Below the pieces are notes generated by a model. It ran no database searches and had not been told where the DNA came from. It worked only from the letters and a program-made list of their open reading frames with translations. The translations under genes and the position numbers were made by a program. Of a stretch of DNA of 64,000 nucleotides, positions 8,476 through 17,900 are shown in pieces; within the stretch, counting starts at the first letter, position 1, and every line of letters begins with the position of its first letter. The stretch is from JBBIQS01 sp037442205 (GTDB taxonomy: Bacteria > Myxococcota > Myxococcia > Myxococcales > UBA5297), in NCBI GenBank assembly GCA_037442205.1, contig JBBIQS010000005.1, positions 1 to 64,000 of the forward strand, given 5' to 3'.

Positions 8476-8922
8476 ATGAAGGTCATTCTGCGTGAGGATG
8501 TGCATGGCCTTGGCCGCTCCGGCGAGCTGGTCGAGGTTCGCGAGGGCTACGGCCGCAACTTCCTGCTTCCCCGGAAGGTGGCGGTGCTGGCCAACGAGAA
8601 GAACCTGCGTCAGCTGGAGCATGACAAGCGCGTGATCGGCGCTCGTCAGGCCAAGCTGAAGGCCGCCGCCGGCGACGTCGCCAGCCAGCTGAGCAAGGTG
8701 GAGATCAAGATCGCCCGCAAGGTCGGTGAGCAGGAGAAGCTGTTCGGGTCGGTCACCGCCCTGGACATCGCCGAGGCGCTGATCGCCAAGGGAATGAAGG
8801 TCGACCGCCGGCAGATCGTGCTGGCCGAGCCGATCAAGGCCCTGGGCAACTTCGAGGTGGAGGTCAAGCTCCACCACGAGGTCACCGGCAAGCTGAAGGT
8901 CGCGGTCGTCGCCGAGGCCTAA
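8476..8922 (+). CDS. rplI: 50S ribosomal protein L9
   Basis: 148 residues, full length. The N-terminal rRNA-binding domain has the signature GRSGELVEVREGYGRNFLLP, followed by a long connecting helix and the C-terminal domain (FGSVTALDIAEALIAKGMKVDR). GAGGAGAGCGCC precedes the start. A strong intrinsic terminator follows, so this closes the rplY-rplI transcript. Confidence 0.97.
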   Translation: MKVILREDVHGLGRSGELVEVREGYGRNFLLPRKVAVLANEKNLRQLEHDKRVIGARQAKLKAAAGDVASQLSKVEIKIARKVGEQEKLFGSVTALDIAEALIAKGMKVDRRQIVLAEPIKALGNFEVEVKLHHEVTGKLKVAVVAEA

Positions 8923-8946
8923 AGCCCACAGCCAGTGGAAGCATCT

Positions 8947-8988
8947 CCGGGCCGGCGCTCCTCAGGGGGCGCCGGCTCGGTGCTTTTT
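8947..8988 (+). terminator. Rho-independent terminator after rplI
   Basis: Long GC stem: the arm CCGGGCCGGCGCTCC pairs with GGGGGCGCCGGCTCGG with G.U wobbles and a short loop. TGCTTTTT follows immediately. This is the clearest intrinsic terminator in the window. Confidence 0.85.
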
Positions 8989-9012
8989 GATCCCGTCGTC
9001 ATGCGGTCTAAT
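8985..9012 (+). promoter_or_regulatory. Possible promoter for the membrane protein-dnaB pair
   Basis: TCTAAT at 9007-9012 matches the -10 consensus at 5 of 6 positions and is 35 nt before the ATG at 9048. The -35 (TTTTGA, 16-nt spacer) is weak and lies in the terminator T-tract. Confidence 0.35.
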
Positions 9013-9047
9013 CGATCGAAGCTGAGCCGAGGCTGGAGGGGCCACTG

Positions 9048-9497
9048 ATGACAGCGCGCGCCATCGCGGAGTACCTGGAGAAGGAGTGGGCCGAGACGAA
9101 GCGGCAGTGTGCCACGAGGATCGCGCGGTCGATTGCCGCGGCCATCTTGCTTGCCGCGGTGGCACTCGACCTGGCGCTCACGCGCCTGCTTTTTGGTCTC
9201 TCCCCGAGCCTTCACTGCATGCGCCGCTTGCTGCTCGCGACCCCGCTCACTCTCGCCTCATCGGCCATCGGCAGTGCGGTGGGCATCCTTGCCCTGGCGG
9301 CGGCGCTCCTGGCGCTGGTCGTGCGAAGGCGAGGCAATCGGATGGAGGCCTACGTAGCTCTTGTGGCTGGTTTCATCCTCGCGCTTCACCTTCACGCCCT
9401 CGATGATGAGTTCTTTCCCAGCCGGTGGAGACCGATGCAGCACGTCTCGCAGGCGTCCTCGGACAACCCCGCGCAGCTTCCGGCCGGCATCGAGTAA
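9048..9497 (+). CDS. Small predicted membrane protein, unknown function
   Basis: 149 residues, not recognised. About three hydrophobic segments can be seen: around 28-52, 62-92 and 103-121. They are flanked by a charged N-terminus (EYLEKEWAETKRQ) and a polar C-terminal tail of about 30 residues. TGGAGG stands about 10 nt before the ATG. It sits between the rplI terminator and dnaB, with only 12 bp to dnaB, so the two may be cotranscribed. Codon use is slightly less GC3-biased than in neighbouring ribosomal genes, which lowers certainty that it is expressed. Confidence 0.55.
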   Translation: MTARAIAEYLEKEWAETKRQCATRIARSIAAAILLAAVALDLALTRLLFGLSPSLHCMRRLLLATPLTLASSAIGSAVGILALAAALLALVVRRRGNRMEAYVALVAGFILALHLHALDDEFFPSRWRPMQHVSQASSDNPAQLPAGIE

Positions 9498-9509
9498 AAT
9501 CCGACAACC

Positions 9510-10904
9510 ATGTCCGACAGCACTCGACTCCCCTCCGACCGCTCGCCCCAGGACCACTCCGCCGAGCGGGCGGTCCTGGGCGGCATCCTCGGCGACAACA
9601 CGGTCTTCTCCGAGGTGGCCACCCTCCTGCAGCCGGAGGACTTCCACCAGCCGGCACACTCGGCGATCTACGAGGCCATCCTGGCGCTGCAGTCGGCGAT
9701 CCCGCCCAGGCCGGTCGATCAGCTGACCATCACCTCCGAGCTCAAGAACCGCGGCACCCTGGGCGCCGCCGGCGGCATCGCCTACCTGGCCGAGCTGGAG
9801 ACCAGCGTCCCCACCACCGCCAACACCCTCTCCTACGCCCGCATCGTCCAGGAGAAGGCCATCAAGCGCCGGCTGATCCAGGCCTGCGGCGAGCTGACCG
9901 ACATCGCCGTCGAGCCCTCCACCGCGGTCGAGGAGCTGCTCGACGAGGCCCAGCGCCGGGTGTTCGCCATCGCCGAGCGCCACCAGGAAGGCGACCTGCG
10001 CGCCTTCGCCGACGTCCTCGACCAGACCCTGGAGCTGATCGACAAGCTGCGCGAGACCGGCGGCGGCGTCACCGGGCTGCCCACCGGCTTCGTCGACCTC
10101 GACCACATGCTCACCGGCCTGCACTCCGGCGAGCTGATCATCCTCGCCGCCCGCCCCGGCGTCGGTAAGACCAGCCTGGCGCTGAACATCGCCACCCACG
10201 CCGCGCTGCGCTCCAAGCGCGGGGTGGCGGTCTTCTCGCTGGAAATGCCGCAGGACCAGCTGGCGATGCGCCTCTTGTCCGCCGAGACCCGCATCGACAT
10301 GAAGCGCATTCGCGAGGGCCGCCTCGGCCAGCCGCAGATGGAGAAGATCCAGCACTCGGCCGGCGAGCTGTGGAACGCCCCGCTGTTCATCGACGATTCG
10401 GGCTCGCTCTCCAGCTTCGACCTGCGCACCAAGGTCCGAAGGCTGGCCACCAAGCTGTCCACCATGGACCCGCCGCAGAAGCTGGGGCTGGTGGTCATCG
10501 ACTACCTGCAGCTGATGCACCAGCGCGGCGCCGAGAGCCGCCAGCAGGAGGTCCAGGAGATCAGCCGCTCGCTCAAGGCCCTGGCCAAGGAGCTGGAGGT
10601 GCCGATCATCGCCCTCAGCCAGCTCAACCGGAAGGTCGAGGAGCGGCGCGGCCAGAAGGGCAAGCCCATGCTCTCCGACCTGCGCGAGTCGGGCTCGATC
10701 GAGCAGGACGCCGACGTGGTGATGTTCATCCACAAGGACCTGGACGAGCTCGAGGAGTCCGGCCCCCCGGCTCCCGGCCAGCCGATGGAGGTCGAGCTGA
10801 TCGTCGCCAAGCAGCGCAACGGCCCCACCGGCAGCGTCTACCTGCTGCTGTTCAGCGAGTACACGAGGTTCGAAAACAAACTGAAGGAAGGCATGGTGCA
10901 GTAG
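9510..10904 (+). CDS. dnaB: Replicative DNA helicase DnaB
   Basis: 464 residues, usual length with no intein. The N-terminal primase-interacting domain covers about 12-115 (SAERAVLGGILGDNTVFSEV). The RecA-like motor covers about 180-455 with Walker A ARPGVGKTSLALNIA, the VVIDYLQLM Walker B block, the SRSLKALAKELEVPIIALSQLNR motif and SGSIEQDADVV. It unwinds the fork as a hexamer. Position after rpsF-rpsR-rplI matches the conserved rplI-dnaB neighbourhood. No strong Shine-Dalgarno before the ATG. Confidence 0.97.
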   Translation: MSDSTRLPSDRSPQDHSAERAVLGGILGDNTVFSEVATLLQPEDFHQPAHSAIYEAILALQSAIPPRPVDQLTITSELKNRGTLGAAGGIAYLAELETSVPTTANTLSYARIVQEKAIKRRLIQACGELTDIAVEPSTAVEELLDEAQRRVFAIAERHQEGDLRAFADVLDQTLELIDKLRETGGGVTGLPTGFVDLDHMLTGLHSGELIILAARPGVGKTSLALNIATHAALRSKRGVAVFSLEMPQDQLAMRLLSAETRIDMKRIREGRLGQPQMEKIQHSAGELWNAPLFIDDSGSLSSFDLRTKVRRLATKLSTMDPPQKLGLVVIDYLQLMHQRGAESRQQEVQEISRSLKALAKELEVPIIALSQLNRKVEERRGQKGKPMLSDLRESGSIEQDADVVMFIHKDLDELEESGPPAPGQPMEVELIVAKQRNGPTGSVYLLLFSEYTRFENKLKEGMVQ

Positions 10905-10941
10905 ACTGGAGCCTGCTGTCCGGTGGGGGCCAGGGAGCGCG

Positions 10942-11883
10942 GTGAGCATGCCGGGGTCCGAGACATTGGGCGGGCGGGTGGTGGTCGCCGACGACGACGG
11001 CCAGACGCGGAACCTGCTGCGCGAGCTGTGCGAGGGCTGGGGCTTCGAGGTGCTGCCGGCCCGCGACGGGGCCGAGGCCTTCTCGCTGTGCTGCGACGAG
11101 CGCCCCGACCTGGCGCTGCTCGACCTGATGATGCCCAAGCTGGACGGCTACGAGGTGCTGCGGCGCCTGCGGGCGCGCGACCAGACCCGCGAGCTGCCGG
11201 TGATCGTCTTGACCGCCATCGGCGACGTGGACGGCAAGATCCGCGGCATCGAGCTGGGCGCCGACGACTACATCACCAAGCCCTTCCGCATCGCCGACCT
11301 GAACGCGCGCATCACCGCGGTGCTCGACAAGCGCCGCCAGAAGCTGGCCCCTTCCGCGGGCGGCTCGGCACTCGACGATCCCCTGACGCTGACCGGAAGC
11401 ATCCCCCAGCTCAAGGAGACGCTCGAGGCCGAGCTGGCCAGGGCCCGCGAGCGGAACCTGCCGCTGTCGGCGCTGATCGCCGCCATCGACGACGATCCGC
11501 TGGTGCTGGAGGGGATCAGCGCCGAGGCGGCCAACGAGGTCTTCTCCAAGCTGGGCCAGCTGCTCAAGCGCAGCTTCCGCGAGCACGACCGCACCTTCCG
11601 CATCGACATCGAGGCCTTCGTGGTGCTGCTGCCCCAGGCCAAGGGCGAGGACGCCACCCGCGCCGCCGAGCGGCTGGTCAAGTCGGTGCAGGACGCCCGA
11701 CTGCAGGCGCCCGGGCGCCCCCATCACATGACCATCTCGGTGGGCGTGGCCGACTTCCCGGCCTTCGGCGGGTCGCGGCCGGAGGAGCTGATCCACGCCG
11801 CCTACCAGGCCCTGCGCCAGGCGCGGCGCGCCGGCGCCGCCCGAGTGGACCTCGCCCAGCCCGCCGCGGCCCAGGCCAAGTAA
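10942..11883 (+). CDS. Response regulator: receiver + degenerate GGDEF-like output domain
   Basis: 313 residues. The receiver covers 10-130: VVVADDDGQTRN acidic pocket, phosphoacceptor Asp in LLDLMMPKLDG, conserved Thr in VIVLTAI and Lys in YITKPFR. Residues about 155-300 have a diguanylate-cyclase-like fold signature (FREHDRTFRIDIEAFVVLLP, then MTISVGVADFP), but the GGDEF signature is replaced by RIDIEAF, so no cyclase activity is expected; it may bind nucleotide or a partner. The GTG start (10942) has CAGGGAG 6 nt upstream; ATG 10948 is an alternative. It starts 37 bp after dnaB. Confidence 0.85.
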   Translation: MSMPGSETLGGRVVVADDDGQTRNLLRELCEGWGFEVLPARDGAEAFSLCCDERPDLALLDLMMPKLDGYEVLRRLRARDQTRELPVIVLTAIGDVDGKIRGIELGADDYITKPFRIADLNARITAVLDKRRQKLAPSAGGSALDDPLTLTGSIPQLKETLEAELARARERNLPLSALIAAIDDDPLVLEGISAEAANEVFSKLGQLLKRSFREHDRTFRIDIEAFVVLLPQAKGEDATRAAERLVKSVQDARLQAPGRPHHMTISVGVADFPAFGGSRPEELIHAAYQALRQARRAGAARVDLAQPAAAQAK

Positions 11884-11895
11884 GGGCTGCCCGCA

Positions 11896-11915
11896 GGCCC
11901 TCTGCCCAGAGGGCC
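11896..11915. terminator. Hairpin between convergent genes
   Basis: GGCCCTCT, GCCC loop, AGAGGGCC: perfect 8-bp stem lying between the convergent response regulator and the AgmX-like gene. No T-tract; it may act in both directions. Confidence 0.45.
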
Positions 11916-11949
11916 GGACCAGAACGCGATCGCCGTTGGATTCAGCCGG

Positions 11950-13656
11950 TCAGCCGCCGCTGGTGAGGACCAGCGGGGCCTCGATGTCCACCGCGTCGCC
12001 CTCGAACGAGGGGAAGACCACGCGCTTGGCCTTCTCCTTGAGGCAGGCGCCCACCGAGGACTGCTCGACGTCGGGGCGATCGATGACCGCGCGGGTCACC
12101 GTGCCCGAGGGGCCGACGCTGAAGGTGATGTTGACCTTGCCGCCCTTGAAGCTCGGGTTGCGGCGCAGCTCCTGCTCGACGCAGCCCTGGAAGGCCTTGA
12201 GGTTCTTGCCCACCACCTCGGCCACCAACTTGCTGTCCAGGTTGGAGGCGCCATCGACCGCCTGCTTCTCGAGCTTGTCGCTGCGGACCTTCGGGCCCTT
12301 GTGCATGCCGGGCAGCTCGTCGCTGGTGTAGAGCGCCTGGGCGCGAGCCTTGTCGGCCTCGGACATCGCCGCGGCCACCACCTTGGGCTTCTCGACCAGC
12401 GGCTTGTCGTCGCCGGCCTTGGGCTTGGGCGGATCGGCCTTGGCCACCTTGGGAGCCGCCGGCGGCGGAGCCTTGCCCAGCAGCTTGTCACGCAGGCTGG
12501 AGAAGCCGCCTTCGCCGAAGAGCGTGGTGGGAACAACCTCGCCTGTCTTCTCGTCGATGCGGGTCAGCTGGATCGGCTCGATGCCCAGCTGCGACAGCCC
12601 GTAGAGCACCGCCACCGGCAGGCCGATGAGCAGGAACACCGCCACGGCGATCTTCCAGGGCGGATTGCGCCGATTGACCCCCGCCTGCTTCATGAAGAAG
12701 CGGGTCTGCTCGCCGATCTCCGGCTTGGCGACGTTGGGGTTGTCGGGGACCGCGGCGAAGGGGTCGCCCGACGCCACGGCGAACGGGTCCCCGGCGCCGG
12801 GAACCGGCGGGGCGGAGTGGCGCTCGAGGTCGCCGGGGGCGATGGCCGCCAGATCGACGGCCTTGCCGCTCATGGTCGGCTCGCTGTCGAGTTCGCCGTC
12901 GAAGAGCTGGTTGAGGTCGCCGCCCTTGGGCTTCTCGGCCGGCTTCTTGACCGTCTCTTCGCCGCCGAGCTCGAAGGGATCGTCGGCCGGCTTCTTGGCG
13001 CCGAGCTTGTCGGCGAAGTCGTCCCCTCCCAGCGCCGACTCGTCGGCGCCCATGGCGGCAGCGGCGGCCGAGGCGATGGCCGGGGCCATCATCGTCGCCG
13101 GCTCGCCGTCGTCATCGACCGGCGGCGCGCTCGCCTTCTCGGCAGCGGTGGCGCCGTTCTTACCCTTGCCGGCGGGCTTGGAGACGGCCGGCGGGTCAGC
13201 GGGGTGCGGCGGGGGGGGCGGGGCGGCGGGCTTGGGGGCGAAGGCCGCAGCCAGCGCGGCTACCTCGCTGGCGCGCTTCCAGTCGCCCTGCCCATCGCGC
13301 CAAACGTAGGTGCGCTCGGTCAGCTTGCCCTTCCCGACCTTGCCGGTGAACTCGTCGGCGGAGAGCGGCCCCTGCTGCTGACCGTCGATGATGGCGTACC
13401 AGCCGTCGTCGATCTCCGGCTTGGGGGCCGGGGCGGCGGCCGACTTCTCCGTCGAGGCGCGCAGGGCGGCGTCGAGGTCGGCGATGTTGGCGACCCGGGT
13501 GCTCTCCTCGTAGGCCGGCTCGGGCTCGGCCAGGCTCTTGCCGTTGACGGTGATCCGCTGGCCGCAGCGGTTGCACTTCACCGCCACGACTTTGCCGCGG
13601 ACCTTGTCGTCCGCGATGGTGTACTTGGCTGAGCAGCTGTCGCAGGTGAAGCGCAC
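11950..13656 (-). CDS. AgmX/PglI-type protein: zinc ribbon + GYF domain + TM + TonB-C-like domain
   Basis: 568 residues. The N-terminal MJ0042-type zinc ribbon has Cys5, Cys8, Cys28 and Cys31. A GYF_2-like domain lies around 83-140 (GWYAIIDGQQQGPLSADEF ending near WKRASEV). A long Ala/Pro/acidic low-complexity region follows. One membrane segment lies near 335-355 (WKIAVAVFLLIGLPVAVLYG). A periplasmic C-terminal domain from about 470 (LDSKLVAEVVGKNLKAFQGC ... GTVTRAVIDRPDVEQSSVG) resembles AgmX/PglI and TonB-like partners. Myxobacterial relatives are tied to gliding motility or envelope energy transfer; the role here is inferred. Confidence 0.82.
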   Translation of the reverse strand: MRFTCDSCSAKYTIADDKVRGKVVAVKCNRCGQRITVNGKSLAEPEPAYEESTRVANIADLDAALRASTEKSAAAPAPKPEIDDGWYAIIDGQQQGPLSADEFTGKVGKGKLTERTYVWRDGQGDWKRASEVAALAAAFAPKPAAPPPPPHPADPPAVSKPAGKGKNGATAAEKASAPPVDDDGEPATMMAPAIASAAAAAMGADESALGGDDFADKLGAKKPADDPFELGGEETVKKPAEKPKGGDLNQLFDGELDSEPTMSGKAVDLAAIAPGDLERHSAPPVPGAGDPFAVASGDPFAAVPDNPNVAKPEIGEQTRFFMKQAGVNRRNPPWKIAVAVFLLIGLPVAVLYGLSQLGIEPIQLTRIDEKTGEVVPTTLFGEGGFSSLRDKLLGKAPPPAAPKVAKADPPKPKAGDDKPLVEKPKVVAAAMSEADKARAQALYTSDELPGMHKGPKVRSDKLEKQAVDGASNLDSKLVAEVVGKNLKAFQGCVEQELRRNPSFKGGKVNITFSVGPSGTVTRAVIDRPDVEQSSVGACLKEKAKRVVFPSFEGDAVDIEAPLVLTSGG

Positions 13657-13835
13657 TTCCGACCTTCTTTTCGGTGCGCGGGCGCTGGCCGCCGCAGGGG
13701 GTTTGAGCAGCCACCGTACACGGAAACCTCCGCCGCTGCCAACCCATAGCCGGGCCTTTCCGCCGCCCTCTCCCTCGGAGGGCCGCGGCCCTGCCCCAGC
13801 CGTCGGCGCCCGCCCGGTCGGCGATCATGCGTCGC

Positions 13836-13863
13836 TTGACAAGTCCGGCGGCGGTTGGCTAAT
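13836..13863 (+). promoter_or_regulatory. Sigma70-type promoter upstream of the FYDLN-acid gene
   Basis: Consensus TTGACA (13836-13841), 16 nt, GCTAAT (4/6 to -10), 67 nt before the ATG at 13931. This is the best -35/-10 pair I noticed in the window. Confidence 0.6.
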
Positions 13864-13930
13864 CAGGCGCGCCGACTCAGTCAGCGGTACCATCTCCAAG
13901 AGCGAAAACCAGACGGCGCGAGGTTGCTCA

Positions 13931-14200
13931 ATGGCTGCGAAGGACCTTGGAACCAAGTTCACCTGCTTCAAGTGCGGCACCAAGTTCTACGACCTGAAGC
14001 GCCCCGAGCCGGTTTGCCCCAAGTGCGGCGCCGATCAGCGGGAGAGCCCGGCCCTGCGCGCCCCGGAGAAGCCCGAGCGCAAGAAGGCCATCCGCGCGGC
14101 GGTCGAGGAGCCGGTGGTCGAGGAAGAGGCGCTCGAGGAAGAGGCGGGGGAAGAGGAAGAGGCCGAGGAGCCCGCCGAGGACGACGACGACTTCGCCTAG
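13931..14200 (+). CDS. FYDLN-acid domain protein (TIGR02300 type)
   Basis: 89 residues. The N-terminal zinc-ribbon half has two CxxC knuckles (CFKCGTKFYDLKRPEPVCPKC) containing the family signature FYDL. The C-terminal half is almost entirely Glu/Ala/Asp (EEEALEEEAGEEEEAEEPAE). Function is unknown in the family. The start at ATG 13931 is supported by GAGG about 9 nt upstream and by the promoter at 13836. Its stop codon overlaps the end of a convergent candidate small gene by 4 bp. Confidence 0.9.
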   Translation: MAAKDLGTKFTCFKCGTKFYDLKRPEPVCPKCGADQRESPALRAPEKPERKKAIRAAVEEPVVEEEALEEEAGEEEEAEEPAEDDDDFA

Positions 14201-14358
14201 CGCTCGCCCGCTGTCGCCGAGCGCTGCTCGAGCTGCCTGACGGCCGCGCGGATCTGCTGATAGAGCGCCGGCCCCATCGACTGGACCCCCAGGGGTTTCT
14301 TCGTCTGCCTTGCGCCCGGGCGGTGGCTCGTCGGTCTGGAATTGGCGCGCCTCATCAT
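14197..14358 (-). CDS. Candidate 53-residue basic small protein
   Basis: Not recognised. The sequence begins MMRRANSRPTSHRPGARQTK and ends with a probable amphipathic helix, ALYQQIRAAVRQLEQRSA. In favour of a gene: two tandem ATG codons with CAGGAG placed 7 nt upstream, and a helix-like, Gln-containing C-terminus unlike the Arg/Pro/Gly strings of noise frames here. Against: a longer open frame extends upstream, there are no known relatives, and the 3' end overlaps the FYDLN-acid gene. The 229 bp from here to the receiver gene show no other convincing gene. Confidence 0.42.
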   Translation of the reverse strand: MMRRANSRPTSHRPGARQTKKPLGVQSMGPALYQQIRAAVRQLEQRSATAGER

Positions 14359-14587
14359 CGTCGGCTCCTGAAATGCGGCTGAATTCGCCTCGAGCTCGCC
14401 TTGCCAAGCAACCGAGGTGCCAGCGGGCGGGGGCCTCCCCCGGAGCTGGAATTCCGCAGTCGAAACGGCCGCCTGGGGGCGGGGCGCTCGGCGGCGGCCC
14501 GAGGTCGCCGGGCCTCGGGCCGGGGCAAATTCGACATGAGGGCGCCGAAATTCGAGGTCCCTCGCCGGGGCCTTGGCGTCCGGCGGG

Positions 14588-14959
14588 TCAGCCCCGGGCC
14601 AGGGTGCGGGCCAGGACCGCCACCAGCTCGTCGACCTCGAACGGCTTGCCCAGGTAACCCTCGGCGCCGATCTCCTGGGCGCTGCGGCGGGCGTCCTCGC
14701 CGGCGGTGAGCACGACGATCGGGGCCTGGCGGTCATAGCGGGAGCGGAACTCGCGGGCGAACTCCCAGCCGTCCATGCCCGGCATCCGCATGTCGAGCAG
14801 GATCAGATCCGGCATCTGCTCGGCCACCTTGAGCAGGGCTTCCCGCCCTTCCCTGGCCTTGACCGCGCGGTAGCCGAGGTCCGCCAGCAGCAGCTCGACC
14901 ATCAGCGCCAGCTCGGCGTCGTCGTCAACCACCAGCACCGTCTTGCGCTCAGCTCCCAC
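14588..14959 (-). CDS. Single-domain response regulator (receiver only)
   Basis: 123 residues. Complete CheY-like receiver: VLVVDDDAEL acidic pair, phosphoacceptor Asp in ILLDMRMPGMDGWEF, Thr in VVLTAGE and Lys in GYLGKPFEVDEL. No output domain, so it acts by protein contact or phosphorelay. GTG start with AAGGAGG 6 nt upstream inside the preceding gene. It overlaps the end of the giant hybrid kinase by 11 bp, which argues for translational coupling and a kinase-receiver pair. Confidence 0.93.
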   Translation of the reverse strand: MGAERKTVLVVDDDAELALMVELLLADLGYRAVKAREGREALLKVAEQMPDLILLDMRMPGMDGWEFAREFRSRYDRQAPIVVLTAGEDARRSAQEIGAEGYLGKPFEVDELVAVLARTLARG

Positions 14960-17900
14960 CGGCGCCTCCTTGGCTCAGGGGCAGCGAGAAGCAGACGGTC
15001 GTCCCCTCCTCCTCCTCGCTCTCCACCCAGATTCGCCCGCGGTGGCCTTCGATGGCCAGCCGGCTGAGGTACAGGTCCAAGGCCACCACCCCGCGGTAGC
15101 CGGGAGAGCCGGGCGGCTCGGGCTCGTAGAACGGTTCGAAGAGGTGCGGCTGGCGCTGCTTGGCGATGGCGGAGCCGCGGTCGCGCACCGACAGCCGCGC
15201 CTCGCCGGACTGCGCCCAAGCCCGCACCTCGACCTCGGCGCCCTGCGGCGAGCGCGAGGCGGCGTTGTCCAGCAGCCGCTCCAGCACCTCTTCGATCCGC
15301 TCCCGATCGCACTCGACGGAGACCGGGCCCGACCGCCGCAGCGCCAGCCGCGGCTCGCCGGCCACGGACTGCCGGCGCTCCACCACCTGGGCCGCCAGCT
15401 CTCCCAGGTCGAGGCGCTCGCGCGGCAGCTCCATCCCCGGCTTGCGCAGGCGGACCACCTCCAGCATCTCCTGCACCCGCCGGCCGATGCGGTGGGTCTG
15501 CTTGCCGATGACCTCGATGGCGTGCGCCTCGTGCCGCTGCCGCTCCTCGGGCGACCAGCGCCTGAGCAGGGTGGCGTAGCCCTGGATGGTGGTGACCGGG
15601 GTCTTGAGCTCGTGGGCGGCCGAGGCGATGAACTCGTCGCGCAGCCGCTCCTGCTCGCGCAGCGGGCTGATGTCGAGGAAGGCCCGCACCGCGCCCACCA
15701 CCCGCCCCTCGGAGTCGCGGATCGGGGCCGAGTTCTCCAGGATCCAGACCTCGCGCCCGGAGCGCTGGCGCACGAGCAGCTCGACGCCGGTGACCGCCTC
15801 GCCCCGCAGCGAGCGGCTGAACGGGAGGTCCTGAGCCGCCACCGGCTCGCCGTTGGGCCAGCGCACCTCGTGGGACGGTCCGGGGGCGGCCGGGCTGAGC
15901 TCGGAGTTCCCGGGCGGCAGCCCGAGGATGGACTCGGCGGCCTTGTTGAAGAGCGCCGGGCCGCCCGAAGCCAGGCAGAGGCTGATGCCGAGCGGGGCGG
16001 TGTCGAGGACCGCCTGGAGCCGGCTGCGCTCTGCCTGCACGCCCGCCAGCAGCCGCTCGCGCTCCTGCTCGGCCTGCCGGCGGCGGGTGATGTCGGCGTA
16101 CATCGCGAAGGAGCCGGCGAAGCGGCCCTGGTCGTCGAAGATCGGAGTGGCCGAGGCCAGGGTCCACACCTCGCCGCCGCCCCGACTGCGGAAGCGGCGC
16201 TCGTAGCTCTCGGCGATCCCCTGGCGCCGCACCTCCATCTTCCGGCGGTGGTCGGCCTTGTCCTCCTCGAAGAGGAAGTCTGCCATCGGCCTGCCGATCA
16301 GCTCCTCGACCGAGCAGCCGATCATCGCCGCCATCTGGCCGTTGACGAAGGTGGTGGTGGCGTCGGGCCCCAGCACCCAGATCCCCTCGGTGGCAGTGTC
16401 GACGATCCGGCGGTACTTCGCCTCGCTCTCACGCAGCGCCTCGTAGATGCGGGCGTTCTCCAGCGAGATCGCCGCCTGCGACAGCAGCATCTGCAGGAAC
16501 TGAACCCGCTCCGCGCTGAAGGCCTCGGGGACCAGGTTGTTCTCGAGGTAGAGCACTCCCACCAGCCGGCCGCGGCTGAGCAGCGGGGCGCACAGCAGCG
16601 AGCGGGCCTGCTGGCGGCGGATGTGCGGCTCGCCGACGAACTCCCCGCGACTGGCGGCGTCGTCCAGCACCACCCACTCCTTGGTGCGGGCGACGTAGCG
16701 CACCACCCCCATCGCCACCAGCTCGCTCTCGTCCTGGACGGCCGGCACTCCCACCTGGGCCTGCCTGGCGCCGATCTCCATCCGCACCGAAATCCGGAAG
16801 TCCCCGTCCTTCTCCAGCAGCAGCAAGCCGCTCTGCGCCCCGGCGTTTTCGACGACGATCTCCATCAGCGCCGCCAGCAGCCGGTTGAGCTCCATCTCGG
16901 CAGAGACGACCCGGGTGGCCTTCATCAAGGTATCGAGATCGAGGGTCGCCGCCCCGGGCTCGGAGGGGTTCTCCGGCTTGCCGGCGAAGACGCGCGGGTA
17001 CTCCTTGGCCAGCGCCTTCACCTTTCCCCACGCCTGCCAGCGGGTGTAGGCCTGGAGCGCCTTCTCCAGGTAGAGGCCGGCGAAGTCCTCCTTGTCCTTC
17101 GCCAGCCAGAAGCGCGCCGCCAGCTCGCAGGACAGGCCCTCGGCATAGTGGGCGTCGCTCCTGGCCGCGGCCTCGATCGCCTTGTCATAGAGCTGCACCG
17201 CCTCCATCCCCCGGCCCTCGACCCGGGCCAGCTCGGCGGCGACCGCCAGCTGAAGCGGTGCGAAGTTCTCCGGGCAGTGCTCCGCCCAGCGGGCCAGCTT
17301 CTGCTGATCCTCGGCGATGGCCGCCAGGTGGCGGGTCCGGACCTCGGGCGAAGCCCGGTCGCACTCCCGGGCCAGCACCAGGGCGTGGTGGAAGTAGTGC
17401 AGCGCCGCGTGCGGCTGGTCGGCGATGCAGGCCACGGTCTTGGCGCTCTCCTCGAGGATCGACGCCGCCTCCGCCCAGCGGCCGTAGGCCACCAGGGTCC
17501 AGGCCTTGAAGACGTTGAAGTGGGCGATGGCCGTGAGGAATCCCAGCTCGGTCATCCGCGCCATGAAGGCGGCCTCGCTGAATTCGGCGCTTTCCAGCTG
17601 ACCCGGGTTCGACAGCCGCCCCTGGAAGCACAGGATCACGTGCTTGGGGATGAGCATCGCCAGCTGGAAGGCCCGGTCGTGGATCCTGACCGCGAAGGCC
17701 AGGGTGTTGCGGCACTCGGCCAGGGCTTCGTCGAGGGGCACCGCGGCGAAGAGCATGTTGCGGGAGATGCCCCACAGGCAGTTGAGGCCGTCGTTGAGGC
17801 TGCCGGACTCCACCGCCAGCCGGAAGCCCCGCCGCTGCTGCGGGATGGCGTCGCGCACCGGGTGGAACCAGGGATCGGCGCAGTTGGCGTAGAACATCAG

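Noticed and set aside
14310..14709. Plus-strand open frames of about 100 codons before the receiver gene
   Set aside because: Gly/Arg/Pro-rich noise overlapping the receiver gene; no start signals.
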